From CAWGYT01 sp963826795 (GTDB lineage: Bacteria; Planctomycetota; Planctomycetia; Pirellulales; Pirellulaceae): a DNA stretch of 64,000 bases. Both the position numbers and the translations under genes were made by a program. The first letter of the stretch is position 1. Each line of letters starts with the position of its first letter. Below are positions 8,977 to 19,545 of the stretch, piece by piece. The notes below the pieces were generated by a model that did no database searches, had not been told where the DNA came from, and saw only the letters and a list, made by a program, of their open reading frames with translations. The stretch is from positions 310,001 to 374,000 of the forward strand of contig CAWGYT010000009.1 in NCBI GenBank assembly GCA_963826795.1, given 5' to 3'.

Positions 8977-9834
8977 TCAGCGCAAGCGGGGCAGCAGGCT
9001 CTCGAGTCCTTCCAGATTCTGCCGAAGACTTTCTTCGGCGTCCAACTCGGCTCGATGGTCCAAGATCCCGATGGGGCCATCGTAGCCGCTATCGAGGACC
9101 GCCTGGAGCATCGCGACTTCGTGTTGACCTTGGCCCAGAGGAAGAATCTTGGGTGCTGCGTCGACGTTCATTCCATTGATATTCAGGCACCACAAGTAAG
9201 GCTTCATCCGAGCCAGCGACTCGGCAAAGTCTGCAATGTGCTCGTGACCGTGGTGGAAGTTGTAGACAATTCCGACGTGCTCGGCATCGGAATGCTCGCG
9301 TAGCCACCGACACACCGCCACCAGGTTCACCGGCTCACCGCTCCAACCCCCGTGGTTGTACAGTCCCAGTTTGCAGCCCAATTGCCGGGTTCGGTCCACG
9401 ACGGGCAAGAGACTCCTGGCGGCTTTTTCAACCTTCTGGTCCTGCGAGCCCTCACCGGGGTCCGGAATCATTTTCCAAACTTGCGGGTGGATGGCGTACT
9501 TCTCGAATAGCTGAAACATCGCAGGATGCTCTTCCCAGAAAGCGAAAAACTCGATGCCAGCCCGTTGAAGTGCGAGAATCTCGGCCTCGAAGGTCGGGAC
9601 GTGTTCTTCACGCCAATCGTAGGCCACCTTCTTGAACCCCAGTTTGTGCAGCATTTCCGCCCGAGCTTCGGGGCCGCGGCCCGTCGCATCGAAGGGGACG
9701 ATGCACCAAGCCACCAGATTGTCGCGTGAAAACAGTCGGAGATCGGACGCCCCTGCCTCGCCAGCTCGCATCACCCACAAGTGACAGCTGCCTAACAACA
9801 TCGCGATGAAACAGGACGGGATTCGAGTTGACAT
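8977..9834 (-). CDS. Exported sugar phosphate isomerase/epimerase-like TIM-barrel protein
   Basis: A 285-residue protein with an N-terminal signal-like segment (MSTRIPSCFIAMLLGSCHLWV) and a xylose-isomerase-like TIM barrel: 'GFKKVAYDWREEHVPTF', 'GIEFFAFWEEHP', 'GLYNHGGWSGEPVNL', 'GIVYNFHHGHEHI', 'GPIGILDHRAELDAEESL'. The start is taken at 9834 (ribosome binding site gtgaggg); the open frame runs to 9891. It lies 48 bases after the corrected end of the large heme-binding gene on the same strand and is likely cotranscribed with it. Exported members of this family often accompany such PVC-type proteins; the substrate is unknown. Confidence 0.8.
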   Translation of the reverse strand: MSTRIPSCFIAMLLGSCHLWVMRAGEAGASDLRLFSRDNLVAWCIVPFDATGRGPEARAEMLHKLGFKKVAYDWREEHVPTFEAEILALQRAGIEFFAFWEEHPAMFQLFEKYAIHPQVWKMIPDPGEGSQDQKVEKAARSLLPVVDRTRQLGCKLGLYNHGGWSGEPVNLVAVCRWLREHSDAEHVGIVYNFHHGHEHIADFAESLARMKPYLWCLNINGMNVDAAPKILPLGQGQHEVAMLQAVLDSGYDGPIGILDHRAELDAEESLRQNLEGLESLLPRLR

Positions 9835-9881
9835 GATTTCCCTCACAGTTGTCCGAGCAAAAACAGGGGATTCGCGACGAC

Positions 9882-12800
9882 TCAATGACAACCATTCGAT
9901 TTCGCCTCGGTCTGCACTCGTTCCTCGGCGGAACCGGCGGAAGTGTCAGATTCCGTCATTCGATCAGAGTACTGGATGTATTGCCAGAGGGCGTCGAACT
10001 GCTGGCTGGCATTCCCTTGGAGAATGCCTGTCACTTTGGTGGAGACACCGTCCTGCGCGAGACGTGGCATTTTGATTGTGAGGTCGAAACGCGGCAGGAT
10101 CCAAAACGAAACGGCGGTAGAAATCGTAGTGTAGCCGCTGGCGAATGTCCGAAAAATTGGGACCCAACGCGATTTGTGTTTGGGCATCACCGCTTGGCTC
10201 CGCCTTGCCAACGCCGTGGCACTGGCGGCAGTCGAGGCCGGATGCCAGCGAAAGTTGCCGCCCGAGCTCCGCGAGTTTGGCATCGTATTCGACGTGAACG
10301 GTCGATTCGGACGAGAGACCGTGCTGATGAGCCAATCCGCGTGCAAGTCCAGCCGCTTCCGTGCGAAAACGCGGCATTCGAGCGCCCTTCAGCCAGGGGC
10401 GAATCGGGCGGTCGAGCGGACGGCTCAGGAACTCAACAACCCAATCGGCGCGTAGCTTCTCCCCGGTCCACGTCAGACTCGGGAGGGGATCGGGAACGCG
10501 GCCGCTACCTTCCGCAATCACCGCTCGTAAAACAGGAAGCGTGTTGTCCCGAGCGTGACACGCGGTACACGACAACCGCTCGATCATACGTTCGGCCGCT
10601 TCGGCGTCGCAGCGTTGCGACAGGGAATGGCGATCGGTCTGCAGAAACTTCGCCAAGGCTGCCTGTTGCTCATCGGTCAACTCGTACCGCGGCCCGCCGT
10701 GCCGCGGTGCCAAGTTCGTTGGAGGCCTCCCGCCGACGCAACCATGGGCGAGATCCGTCCCTGCGACGAGATCGGGCGCCGCCAGGGGGCTCGTCGGAGA
10801 ATTCGCGGCGTGAGCAGCCTGGGTCGCGTGACGTGCTGGTTTCAGGTCGACGTGGCAGGCCGCGCATCGCTGGGCCGTAAATAGCGCTCGGCCACGTTCA
10901 GGGTCGCCGTGAGTGTCCTTGGTCCAACCCGCCGGTTGTCCGGAGGACTCTCGGTACAAATAGGCGGCCAGTGCCAAGGCGTCGTCCTGGTTCAGCCGAA
11001 AGTCCGGCATTCGACTTGCCGCGAAGCGGACCTGCGGATCTCGCAGAAAATCGATCAACGCAGCCGGACGATATTTCGCCGAGACCCGCGCCAGCGACAG
11101 CCGGTCGAATTCATCCTCGGCGTCAACCTCCGTCAACCGATGGCAGGCAATGCATCCCAATTGTTCGAACAACTGCCCGCCCTGTTCGGCCTGGGATGCC
11201 TCCGTTACAGCGCCCTCAGGATTGGCCTCAACCACCGCCTCGTTCCCCGTGCACGTTGCCAGGAAGGCCGCCAGGTCGGCCGCCCGCGCGAATCGCTGCG
11301 GGTCGTCAGGGTCGAGCATCAAAGGCATGGTCCGGTGGTTGCGAAGCGGCGTTGGGTCGGCCAGCCACTGGGCGATCCAATCCGTTTTGAGCCGAAGTCC
11401 GACATCGACCAGGTTGGGTGCGTCGAACCGCATTTCCGGCATGTCCGCCCCGTCCCGCGGCTGCGCCTCCGAGTTGGCCGCAAGCGGCGGCGGGACGTCC
11501 TTTCCCCCCGAGTCATTGTGGCAAGCGTGGCAACGCAAACTGGCATACAGCAATCGGCCGGTACGCAGCTCGTTCCAGTGTGACATTGTATTGTCATCAT
11601 CCGCGTGGAACAAGTGGTTCGGGGGAATCGCTTCGAAGGCGAACGTCTCGTCCTTCCACAACAATCGAATGGCGGCTTTACCCTGTAACGGACTTTGATA
11701 GCTCAGCTCGAGATGGTTCAAGCCTTTGTGTAACTTGGCGGTACGCCGAGCGACGCTTCGCAGGTCCGCGCCGCTACCGGCGAGCACATCACGGTGATTG
11801 ATACGCAGCCGAACATCGCCGCGGCCTTCTACGGCAAAGGTATAGGTCCCGCGCAGGGGAACCTCCAGATAGCCTTCGGCCGTCGCGACAAACGGTCCGG
11901 GCGGCAGAAACGGCGTCGGTGGTTCCGTTGCCGGAACATAAAGTGCTGCCAGACGCGATCGGCGAATATCGATCCTTCCGCGCAGATTGCCGTCGACGCC
12001 TGCGGCTTGACTGAGTACCGGGTTGGACGATTCAAAACGCCACTTCAGGCCAGGCTGCACATGTTGCGCGAGATCCACGGTGGACTTCGAAGACGAAGGG
12101 GGGCGTGTCAGTCGCGAGGGATCCATCGCCACTTCGGGAACGACGTTAATCGTGTGGTAGTAGACGTCGCGGATCGAGGTGCCGTCAGTCGCCGTCAGCA
12201 CGTAATTGACCGACAATTGCATCACGGGACGCAAGGGTTCCGTTTCCAGGAACACCGTGCGATCATCCAGTAGGGTCGCTGAGTGGACCTCCATGTCGTC
12301 GTGACCCTCTGCCTTCGGGTCGGAAACCTTGTAATCCGACGATCCGTAGTCCGATCCGTAGCGATAGTTCCATTGTTGGATCTGGAAGCTGCCGGGATCC
12401 TCAGCCGCTTCTCGTTCCAATGCAACCGCAAAGGACAGGACCAGGCCGTTCTGGAGCGTGCGAACCGTTCGGGGCATGTAAACCGGCTTGCCCGTAAAGC
12501 GAACGCGCTGAAAGCAACCGTCCATGACGGCGGCGCTGACCCAACCGCGCAGGCCCGAGACATACAATTGTCCGTCATGCGGGCTGAATCGACCCCGCAT
12601 CACGCCCGCATCAAAACTGAAGGGAAAGGTCAGGCTGCCACCTTGCAGGTACTTTGCCTTCGGCGAAACGGCCGGTCCGGCGTAGGCGATCCGCCTGGCT
12701 CCGCCCTGAATCGGCCAATTCGCCGGCAGCACATCCTGGCGTGGCTCGAGCAGCGTCAGGAGCATCCGGCATTGCCCGAACGAGAGATTGATTAACCCGC

Positions 12801-14475
12801 CGCGAAGAGGTCCCCAGCGATCGCTTTCAATCCAAACCTGACCACCCGTCGAATTGTCCACGGCGCGTGGAATCCAACACAGCGGCGGGTCGTAACCCCG
12901 AGGTCGATCGGGAGCGACACGAGGTCCGCCATAGCCGTAGTAACCTCCTTCGGTGACCTCGAATAACGCCGAGGCCGGGGTCCAATCGCCCTCCTGCGGC
13001 GCGACGGTGATGGTGCCATCCGGCCCGATCGACATTCCGTTCGGATTGCGAAGCCCCGTCGCGATGATGTGATGCTGACTTCCATCCTGTGTGATCCGAT
13101 GCACTCCCTGCTCGCTCACATAATAGAAATTGCCTTGCGCGTCACTCTCCAGGCAGGTGGAAAAGTCGTGGCCGCCGGGCGAGGTCTTGGCCTGACCGTT
13201 AAAGCACTCATAGAAGTCGGCTTCTCCATCTTCGTTCAGGTCGTGCAGCCGTGTGATCTGATCGCGGCCCAGCACATAGACTTGGTCGGCGACGATGCGC
13301 AGTCCCAGCGGCTGAAAAAGGCCGGTTGCGTAACGACGCCACCGGATGGAATCGAGATCGTCGTCCAGACCCTCGACCAACCAGACATCGCCATGCAATG
13401 TGCAGAGGGCCGCGGAGCCCGGCTTTGAGAAGAAATCGTGGCCGCCGACAAACAACAACGCCCGGTGCGGGTTGTCGAACGGAAGCGTGATCGTATCGAT
13501 CGTATATGCTTCGAGATCGCGTCCCAACCGGCCACGGGTCTCCAGTGGCGCGCCCCATCGCGGAAGTCCGGGCTGCGTGAGCATGGTCAGATCTTCCGGC
13601 GGCCGGGCGGACTGCGATTCAAGGTCGATCTTCGCGGGTTGATTCGCGTCAGGCAGGAGGGATAACTGCAGTTGGATCCGTGCCCAGGTGTCGTGCGGGT
13701 GGATGCGCAGTTGCACGCCGCGCTCGGACTGCGTCAGTTTCCCCACGTCAGCGCCGGAATCGGCGTCGGCGCGGAGCGATACCTGCGTCCCGGTCGTCGC
13801 CACCGCAACGGTCAGCGGTTGATCGGTCGGAGCGATCTGGAGGGTCCGCGTGAAAAGCAGAGACTCGCCCTGCTGCTCGCACCAGGGTGAGTCAAGCACC
13901 TGAGTGTCGTTGACGGTGTACGACAGCACGACGCGTTGACCGTGGACATGAAGCCCTCGATACCGCGTGGAGGCGTCTTCCCAGCCCGGGCCGAGCCGAT
14001 TGGAAAACCGAATCTGTCCGGCGATTGAGGGGGGGCTAATAATTCCAAAACGAGCTGGGTTATAGGCCAGGAATCCGCCCGTCCATCCGCACGCGAGATT
14101 GAGTTGAGCCAGATCGAAACAAACGGCCGCCTGACCCTTCTCGCCGATCCGAATGGAAAGCGCCTTGTTGACGATCCCGCCCGGAACGGGCAGGGCCGAA
14201 CTGAGAAACGGGCCCGTGTCCATCGCATTCCAGCGGGCGTCACGCGAGTCCTCTTCGAGCCACCGGAAGCCGACCGCATCTTCGCCCCAGTGGCCTTTCG
14301 CCTTTTGTTGTTCGCGCCTGGGCGATGCGGTGGCTGACGGCGAGACGAACGTGGCCGACGATGGTTCGGGATCCGGAGGCGGCGCCGCGGTCGACAACGG
14401 CACGCCGAACAGGGCACTCAATGTCAGGGCGAACGCGATCACCGGGCGCAAGTGCGTGGTGAGTAGGAGCGTCAT
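9882..14475 (-). CDS. PVC-type multi-heme protein: propeller, PA14 and five CxxCH motifs (frameshift near the 3' end)
   Basis: A roughly 1530-residue exported protein. Signal peptide at residues 1-30; a sorbosone/glucose dehydrogenase-like beta-propeller at about 320-760 ('GLRNPNGMSIGPDGTITVAPQ'); a PA14 carbohydrate-binding domain at about 850-955 ('GTYTFAVEGRGDVRLRINH'); then a cytochrome c tail with five heme motifs near residues 983 (CHACH), 1108 (CIACH), 1207 (CAACH), 1305 (CTACH) and 1417 (CRQCH). The uninterrupted frame stops at 9964, but the family C-terminus 'RFDLTIKMPRLAQDG...QFDALWQYIQYS' reads in another frame to 9882, so one base is wrong near 10098. It probably acts in periplasmic redox breakdown of carbohydrates; the oxidised substrate is unknown. 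Confidence 0.85.
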
Positions 14476-14520
14476 CGGGGTTCCCCCACGGTGGCTTGGA
14501 GTGACCGATTATCGGGTCGT

Positions 14521-14742
14521 TCATGTGACATGAATCGTGCCGTCGCGGAGAATCGCTCGCTTCAGAAAACCCTCCGTCTGGATATCTCCGTAATTGTGCC
14601 CCGCTTCGGCCGGATAGACACAAAATGAGATCAGGGGGACGTCCCCGGTATTGATCGAGCGGTGAGCCCAGGAGGGCGGCACATACACCATCCGTCCCCG
14701 GCGGAACATTTCCCAGCGGCAGTCTCCCTGGCAGGTCTTCAT
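14521..14742 (-). pseudogene. Glucose-6-phosphate isomerase (cupin type), C-terminal stump
   Basis: The 73-residue frame reads 'GDCRWEMFRRGRMVYVPPSW', then AHRSINTGD and ISFCVYPAEAGHNYGDIQTEGF, which matches the C-terminal third of archaeal-type cupin glucose-6-phosphate isomerase. The upstream two thirds, including most of the metal-binding cupin core, are missing: the sequence runs straight into an ATG-triplet microsatellite and then the stop of the upstream dehydrogenase gene. The family is normally around 190-200 residues, so about 350-400 bases are lost. It is the last gene of the sugar operon and is probably non-functional. Confidence 0.75.
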
Positions 14743-14773
14743 TCATCATCATCTTCATCATCATCATCATCAC
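14740..14773 (-). repeat. ATG/CAT trinucleotide microsatellite at the truncation point
   Basis: On the minus strand this reads gtgatgatgatgatgatgaa followed by gatgatgatgaatg. It sits exactly between the stop of the shikimate dehydrogenase-like gene (14778) and the surviving end of the isomerase gene. Slippage or deletion at the repeat could explain the loss of the 5' part of that gene. Confidence 0.9.
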
Positions 14774-14777
14774 GCCT

Positions 14778-15788
14778 TCACCTCGGGCCGCGCGATTCCG
14801 CGGCGAGACGGGACAACGCGTCGAATTCCGACCCTTCGGTTGGAATCACGATACCGAATACCTCCGCCATGACCTGCGTCCAGCCAAGTATGAAATAGAC
14901 CCAACCGTCCTCGATGCGCAGTTGTCGTTCGGCCTGTTGGGTGCGGGCTTGCTGCAGAAAGACTAGATCTCCGCGATAATTCAAATCCCACGCGATGGCC
15001 TGGTGCGGCCAACGTGCCGCGTTGGTCAAGGGCGAGCCCGGCGCATCTTTGCCGAGGCCCGTGGCGTTGATCACGAGCGAGCCTGGTGCAAGATCCTCCA
15101 GGATGGCGTCGGTCATCTCGGGTGACGGCGTATGATGGTAGCTGACGGGGAGGTCCGCTCCGATCGCGAGGTGCAGCTTCTTGATCTCCTCGAGGCGTGG
15201 CGTGCTTCGGTTGGTGACGACAATCCGCGCAGGCCGGTTGCGGCCGTGGCGGGTTTGCAGCAAATGCCACGTGATCGCAACAGCTGCTCCGCCTGCGCCC
15301 AGGACCAGCGCTTCGGCGCCCGAAGCAGACCAGTAGCCGCTTGGCAGGATCGCATCCAGAGCCAATCCGCTGGTGATGGGGTCGATTGCGTGACCGACCA
15401 ATCGACCGTCGCGCTTGGAGATGCTGCTGACTTCATGCATCAGCGTCGCGAACTCGTCCAACTCGTCAAACTGGTCGTGGCATGCCTCCAGCAGATCCAG
15501 CTTGTGGGTGGTCACGAGGGCGCCCAGTGAAAGCGGGTCGGACTTGATGAACTCCACGGCGCGGCGATAGTGTTCCGGCCGATCATGTTGTGGGAAATTC
15601 ATCCCTTGGATGGCGACGTCCCCCAGCTTCAGGTACTCGGCCCAGCGGGGGAAGACTCGCATGATGGAGGATTGATGCGTCGTGACGCCGATGAAGTACA
15701 TCGTGGGCCGCTCGGCGGCCAGATAGTTGTCACTGGGCGTCCAGGGAGGTCGAACGGAAGCGTCCACGTGCGTTTTTTTTTGAGTCAA
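14778..15788 (-). CDS. Shikimate dehydrogenase-like (AroE-family) oxidoreductase of a sugar operon
   Basis: About 336 residues. AroE-like signatures: 'SLGALVTTHKLDLLEACHD' (the VTxxK region with the catalytic lysine), 'GHAIDPITSGLALDAIL' (the aspartate-bearing strand), 'ALVLGAGGAAVAITWHLLQ' (Rossmann glycine motif) and 'SLVINATGLGKDAPGSP'. The core opens 'MYFIGVTTHQSSIMRVFPRW', typical of the subgroup in polyol operons rather than in aromatic biosynthesis. The start is set at TTG 15788, which overlaps the kinase stop as TTGA and has GGAG upstream; GTG 15767 and ATG 15701 are alternatives. It probably reduces or oxidises a cyclic or sugar intermediate with NAD(P). Confidence 0.8.
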   Translation of the reverse strand: MTQKKTHVDASVRPPWTPSDNYLAAERPTMYFIGVTTHQSSIMRVFPRWAEYLKLGDVAIQGMNFPQHDRPEHYRRAVEFIKSDPLSLGALVTTHKLDLLEACHDQFDELDEFATLMHEVSSISKRDGRLVGHAIDPITSGLALDAILPSGYWSASGAEALVLGAGGAAVAITWHLLQTRHGRNRPARIVVTNRSTPRLEEIKKLHLAIGADLPVSYHHTPSPEMTDAILEDLAPGSLVINATGLGKDAPGSPLTNAARWPHQAIAWDLNYRGDLVFLQQARTQQAERQLRIEDGWVYFILGWTQVMAEVFGIVIPTEGSEFDALSRLAAESRGPR

Positions 15789-17311
15789 GATTCGCTCCAG
15801 ACTTGCAGTTGTTGTAGCAATTGCTGGTAACGTTTTCGGCGCGACGCGTAATGCTCGCCGAGTCGCGCGTCGGGGGAGAAGACGCTGCCGGTCTTGATCC
15901 ACTGTCCGGCCGTCCGGTCCAGCGACGAAAATAATCCTACGCCGAAACCTGCCAGCAGAGCGGCACCCAAAGGTGCGCCCTCCTGACGCGTAACCTGGAC
16001 CACACGCACGCCCAGCGTGTCGGCTTTGATGCGGTTCCACAACTCGCTCTTCTCGCCCCCTCCCGTGACGCGGATTTCCTTGATTTCCAGCTCCGGATTG
16101 AGTCGCTCGAGGCCTTCCAGATAAATGCAGTATTCCAGGGCGACGCCCTCCAGCAGGGCGCGATACAAGTGGCCTGCCGTGTGACTCCAGGTGAGGCCGG
16201 CCCAAGCGCCTCGCAGGTCGGGCCGGCTGGGCGAATTGCGTCCGCCCAAGTGGGGAATAAAGATCGGATCACTCCCTTGCGGCTCGAGCCGCGCGGCGCG
16301 GCGCTCGAGCTGACGCAAGGTCTTCGAAGTCTCTGACTTCTGTCGTCCGGCCAGTTCGGTGGCGAACCATTCCAGGTTGAGGCCACCGCCGTTGACGTAG
16401 GCGTAGGGGTGCCAAAGCCCGGGCGTGGCCGATTGACCCCAGCCCAGCACTCCCAGTTCAGTATCCGCTTGGAACTGGCGGGTTGTGGCGGCGAAAACGG
16501 AAGCCGTTCCCGCCACGTCAACGCAAACGCCCTCGCGAGTCGCTCCGCAAGCCAGAAACGACGCCGCGGTGTCTCCGCATCCGGCAATGAGCGGGGTGCC
16601 TGAATGCAGGCGACAGCGCCGAGCCATGGCGGGAGATACGGTGCCGATCACCGTGTGCGAGTCGACAATACGAGGGAGTTTCACCGGGGCCACGTCGAAT
16701 GTTTCGCACAACTCCGCGTCCCACGTCCCCTTGGCGTTGTTCGCGAATCCGCTGAAGTGCAGGTAGCTCTTGTCGATAAAGGCCTCGTCGGACCCGAGTC
16801 CGCACAGACGCAGGGCGACGTAGCCACCGGGTTGCACGAAGGACGTGATTTGCCGGTAGACGTCGGGACGTTCGTGCTTCCACCAGAGAATCTTGGGGCC
16901 ATGATTAAAGCTGGGCGGCCCGCCCGTTCTTTGGATGATCTGCCGGCCCGCTCGTTGCTGCATGAGAGTGATGTAGGGCGCACAGCGGGTGTCGAGCCAC
17001 GAATCGTACGGCGTCACGTGCATGCCATCCGCGCCGATGCCGATCACGCCGGCCATTTGCCCATCGATCCCGAGGGCCGCCACGGACGCGGGATCGATCT
17101 CCGCCTGCTCGACGCACACGCGGACACACTGGCAAACCGATTTGAGCTGTCGCTCGGGATCCTCTTCCACGGCACCCGCCGCGGGACGGAGCAGTTTCGA
17201 GGGCCGGAAGGCCGAGGCGTACTTGCGTCCCCGTAAGTCAAACAGCGCCGCCTTAATGCCTTGTGTGCCGATATCGATGCCGATCAGATAGAGGCGTTCG
17301 CGATTCACCAC
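15785..17311 (-). CDS. FGGY-family carbohydrate kinase (xylulokinase-like)
   Basis: 508 residues. The N-terminal ATP-binding motif 'YLIGIDIGTQGIKAALFDLRG' and the C-terminal 'GVALEYCIYLEGLERLNPEL' and 'KEIRVTGGGEKSELWNRIKA' are classic for FGGY sugar kinases. 'MAGVIGIGADGMHVTPYDSWLD' is close to xylulokinases. It phosphorylates a sugar or polyol with ATP; the exact substrate cannot be read from sequence. It begins with two GTG codons at 17311/17308 and no clear ribosome binding site, which suggests coupling to the upstream gene. Its stop overlaps the start chosen for the dehydrogenase downstream. Confidence 0.9.
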   Translation of the reverse strand: MVNRERLYLIGIDIGTQGIKAALFDLRGRKYASAFRPSKLLRPAAGAVEEDPERQLKSVCQCVRVCVEQAEIDPASVAALGIDGQMAGVIGIGADGMHVTPYDSWLDTRCAPYITLMQQRAGRQIIQRTGGPPSFNHGPKILWWKHERPDVYRQITSFVQPGGYVALRLCGLGSDEAFIDKSYLHFSGFANNAKGTWDAELCETFDVAPVKLPRIVDSHTVIGTVSPAMARRCRLHSGTPLIAGCGDTAASFLACGATREGVCVDVAGTASVFAATTRQFQADTELGVLGWGQSATPGLWHPYAYVNGGGLNLEWFATELAGRQKSETSKTLRQLERRAARLEPQGSDPIFIPHLGGRNSPSRPDLRGAWAGLTWSHTAGHLYRALLEGVALEYCIYLEGLERLNPELEIKEIRVTGGGEKSELWNRIKADTLGVRVVQVTRQEGAPLGAALLAGFGVGLFSSLDRTAGQWIKTGSVFSPDARLGEHYASRRKRYQQLLQQLQVWSES

Positions 17312-17363
17312 GGCAACCGATTCTGCTGGGAAGGACGATTCATTCGGCGGTTGTCCCGCTTGA

Positions 17364-18440
17364 TCAGGAGTCGCTTAATCGGGTGTCGGTCTCGCGGTCG
17401 ACAAACGTAATTTTCCCGGCGGCCGTTCCACTCAACGCCAGTCGGTAACCGGCCTCGAGTTGATGCAGCCCAAAGACATTCGAGATCACGCTCGTGAGAT
17501 CGATCCGCCGGTTCGCAACCAGCCTGACGGCCATTCGATAATCTTCCGCCGAGCCACCTGTCGACCCCGATATCAGTAGATTGTGGTAGTGGATCCGATT
17601 CGTATCAAGCGGTGCGGGAGCAGTTCCTTTGGCCAACCCGCCAAACAGGCAAAGGCGTCCGAAAGGGGCCAGCAGTTGGACGGCTTCGGCCTGGACGGCC
17701 GCGACCGGGCAGGCTGTAATCGCAACATTCACGCCGCGACCGTTGGTCTCGTCCCGGATCCGCTCAGCTACTTCCACACGCGTGGGATTGAGCACGACGT
17801 CGCAGCCCAACTGCAGGGCTCGTTGCAATCGGTCGTCCTGCGGATCGACCACGACCAGCTTCGCCGCGCCGGCAATTCGGCAGAGCATGACGTGCAGCAG
17901 GCCCATCGGACCCGCTCCGTAGACCAAGACGGTGTCTCCCAGTTCGACCCGCGCGACACGGACGCCATTGACGACGCACGAAAGCGGTTCCAGGAGCGAC
18001 GCTTCTTCGTCCGACACCGAATCGGGCAGGGGAATGAGGTTTCCCTGCGAGATGAACTTTTGGGAAATGCCGACATAAGTTGTGTGCGAACCGTCGCGGT
18101 CAATACCAAACGCGGTGTAATCGGGACAGTAGTTTGACTGGCCGCGCTGGCATGCGTCGCAGGTTCCGCAACCTGCGTTGGGTACGACGCCAACACGTGT
18201 TCCGAGCGGAAAACCTGCGACTTCCGCACCGAACTCCTGGACCACGCCCACGAATTCGTGACCGAGCACGATGCGTTGTCCGGGCGTGAGTTTGCGGTGG
18301 CCGTGGCGGATGATCTTCACATCGGTCCCGCAGACCGACGTGGCGCAGACGCGCAGCAGGATCTCGTCGCGAGCGATCGGTGGCCGAGCGATTTCTTGAA
18401 CGGCAAAAGTGCCGTCCTGCGTGTACGTTGCAGCAAGCAT
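17364..18440 (-). CDS. Zinc-dependent alcohol/sorbitol dehydrogenase (MDR family)
   Basis: About 358 residues from ATG 18440. Medium-chain dehydrogenase hallmarks: catalytic zinc ligands in 'VCATSVCGTDVKIIRHGH' and 'GHEFVGVVQEFG', four structural-zinc cysteines in 'CGTCDACQRGQSNYC', and the NAD-binding 'DTVLVYGAGPMGLLHVML'. It resembles sorbitol, threonine and polyol dehydrogenases. It lies 20 bases after the Gfo/Idh gene and ahead of the kinase, so a step oxidising a polyol to a keto sugar before phosphorylation is a reasonable inference. The open frame extends to 18542 but the extra residues belong to the upstream gene's end read in another frame. Confidence 0.88.
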   Translation of the reverse strand: MLAATYTQDGTFAVQEIARPPIARDEILLRVCATSVCGTDVKIIRHGHRKLTPGQRIVLGHEFVGVVQEFGAEVAGFPLGTRVGVVPNAGCGTCDACQRGQSNYCPDYTAFGIDRDGSHTTYVGISQKFISQGNLIPLPDSVSDEEASLLEPLSCVVNGVRVARVELGDTVLVYGAGPMGLLHVMLCRIAGAAKLVVVDPQDDRLQRALQLGCDVVLNPTRVEVAERIRDETNGRGVNVAITACPVAAVQAEAVQLLAPFGRLCLFGGLAKGTAPAPLDTNRIHYHNLLISGSTGGSAEDYRMAVRLVANRRIDLTSVISNVFGLHQLEAGYRLALSGTAAGKITFVDRETDTRLSDS

Positions 18441-18459
18441 GCGTGCGCTCACGAAAAAG

Positions 18460-19483
18460 TCATGCGTCCAGCCGAATCGGTCGTTGCTCGACGATTGAAC
18501 GATTGCCCGCGTTGACGACGGCAACCGCCGCCTTGCCATCATATCCGGTGGCTCGCGGCTGACGATCCTCCAAGATACAGCGTACGAAGTCTTCGTCTTC
18601 CGCGCGATAGGCGTCCCGGAACAAATTCGTCCAACTTTGAACCACGGGCGTGTTCGTGCCCGAACACGTGTGTGTGGCGACGGAGTTGTCAGCCAGCCGC
18701 CCGACGGTAATCAGTCCTTTTTCGCCCAGGATCTCACACCGGGCATCGTATCCGAATTGGACTCCTTGCGCACCGTGATGGAACCCTGCATGCCGTTCTT
18801 GAATCTTGCCGCGAGGGTCACGTTGTCGTAAAAGTCAGGATTTGAATCGCGGGCACCGGGAGACCGAAAGTTACCCCCGATGGCGTACACTTCGTCAAAC
18901 TCACTTTGGGTGAACCAGCGTAAGGTATCGATGTCGTGGCTGTTGACTTCGGCGAGCGGACCGTTGCTCTGGCGAATGTCGTACATCCACGGCTTGGGTT
19001 CGGTGGGGCCGTAAGTGTGCGACTTGACCAGTACGACCTGGCCGATGTCGCCGGCCTCGATCCGCTCGCGGGCGGCCACAAAGCTGGCGTCGAATCGTCT
19101 CATGAAGCCGATTTGCAGTTTGACGCCCGCCAGCTCGGCTGCGGAAATCATTTGGTCGCATTCGTCGGCCGTGATCGCCATTGGTTTTTCACACAGCACG
19201 TGCTTGCCGGCCTGAGCGGCAGCCTCGACGATCTGGCAGTGGTACTTCGTGGGCGTTGCGACGACGATGGCAGCAACGTCCGGGTCGTCCAGCCCTTGGG
19301 ACAAGTTGTCGTAAGCGCGGTCAATTGACAGCGTTTGGCAGGCCTGTTGGCGCGATTTTTCGACGGGATCTACGATCGCGACCAAACGCGCCCAGGAACG
19401 CGTCCGCCCGCGAAGTTGTGGCCGTGAATCATCCCGGCTCGGCCGCTGCCCACGATGCAAATTCCAATCGGACGAGCGACCAC
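18460..19483 (-). CDS. Gfo/Idh/MocA oxidoreductase, broken by two frameshifts
   Basis: The protein must be pieced together from three frames. The N-terminus 'VVARPIGICIVGSGRAGMIH' (Rossmann GxGxxG) runs from GTG 19483; near 19410 the frame changes and continues 'ARLVAIVDPVEKSRQQACQT', 'HVLCEKPMAITADECDQMIS' (the EKP motif), 'GFMRRFDASFVAARERIEAG' and 'EVNSHDIDTLRWFTQSEFDE'; near 18790 it changes again and ends 'QFGYDARCEILGEKGL...WTNLFRDAYRAEDEDFV...RPIRLDA' at 18460. All parts match inositol-2-dehydrogenase-like NAD(P)-dependent enzymes. Two indels in one gene of an otherwise intact operon suggests sequence error, though decay is possible. Confidence 0.75.
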
Positions 19484-19545
19484 GATGAGGTTCCGGGTTG
19501 ACGTGAAATGATGGCGACTGGACGCCGCTGGCGTGACGCGAGCGA

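Noticed and set aside
14240..14773. A 177-codon frame starting with a run of methionines
   Set aside because: The run is the ATG microsatellite, and the rest overlaps the heme-protein start and the isomerase stump in the wrong frame.
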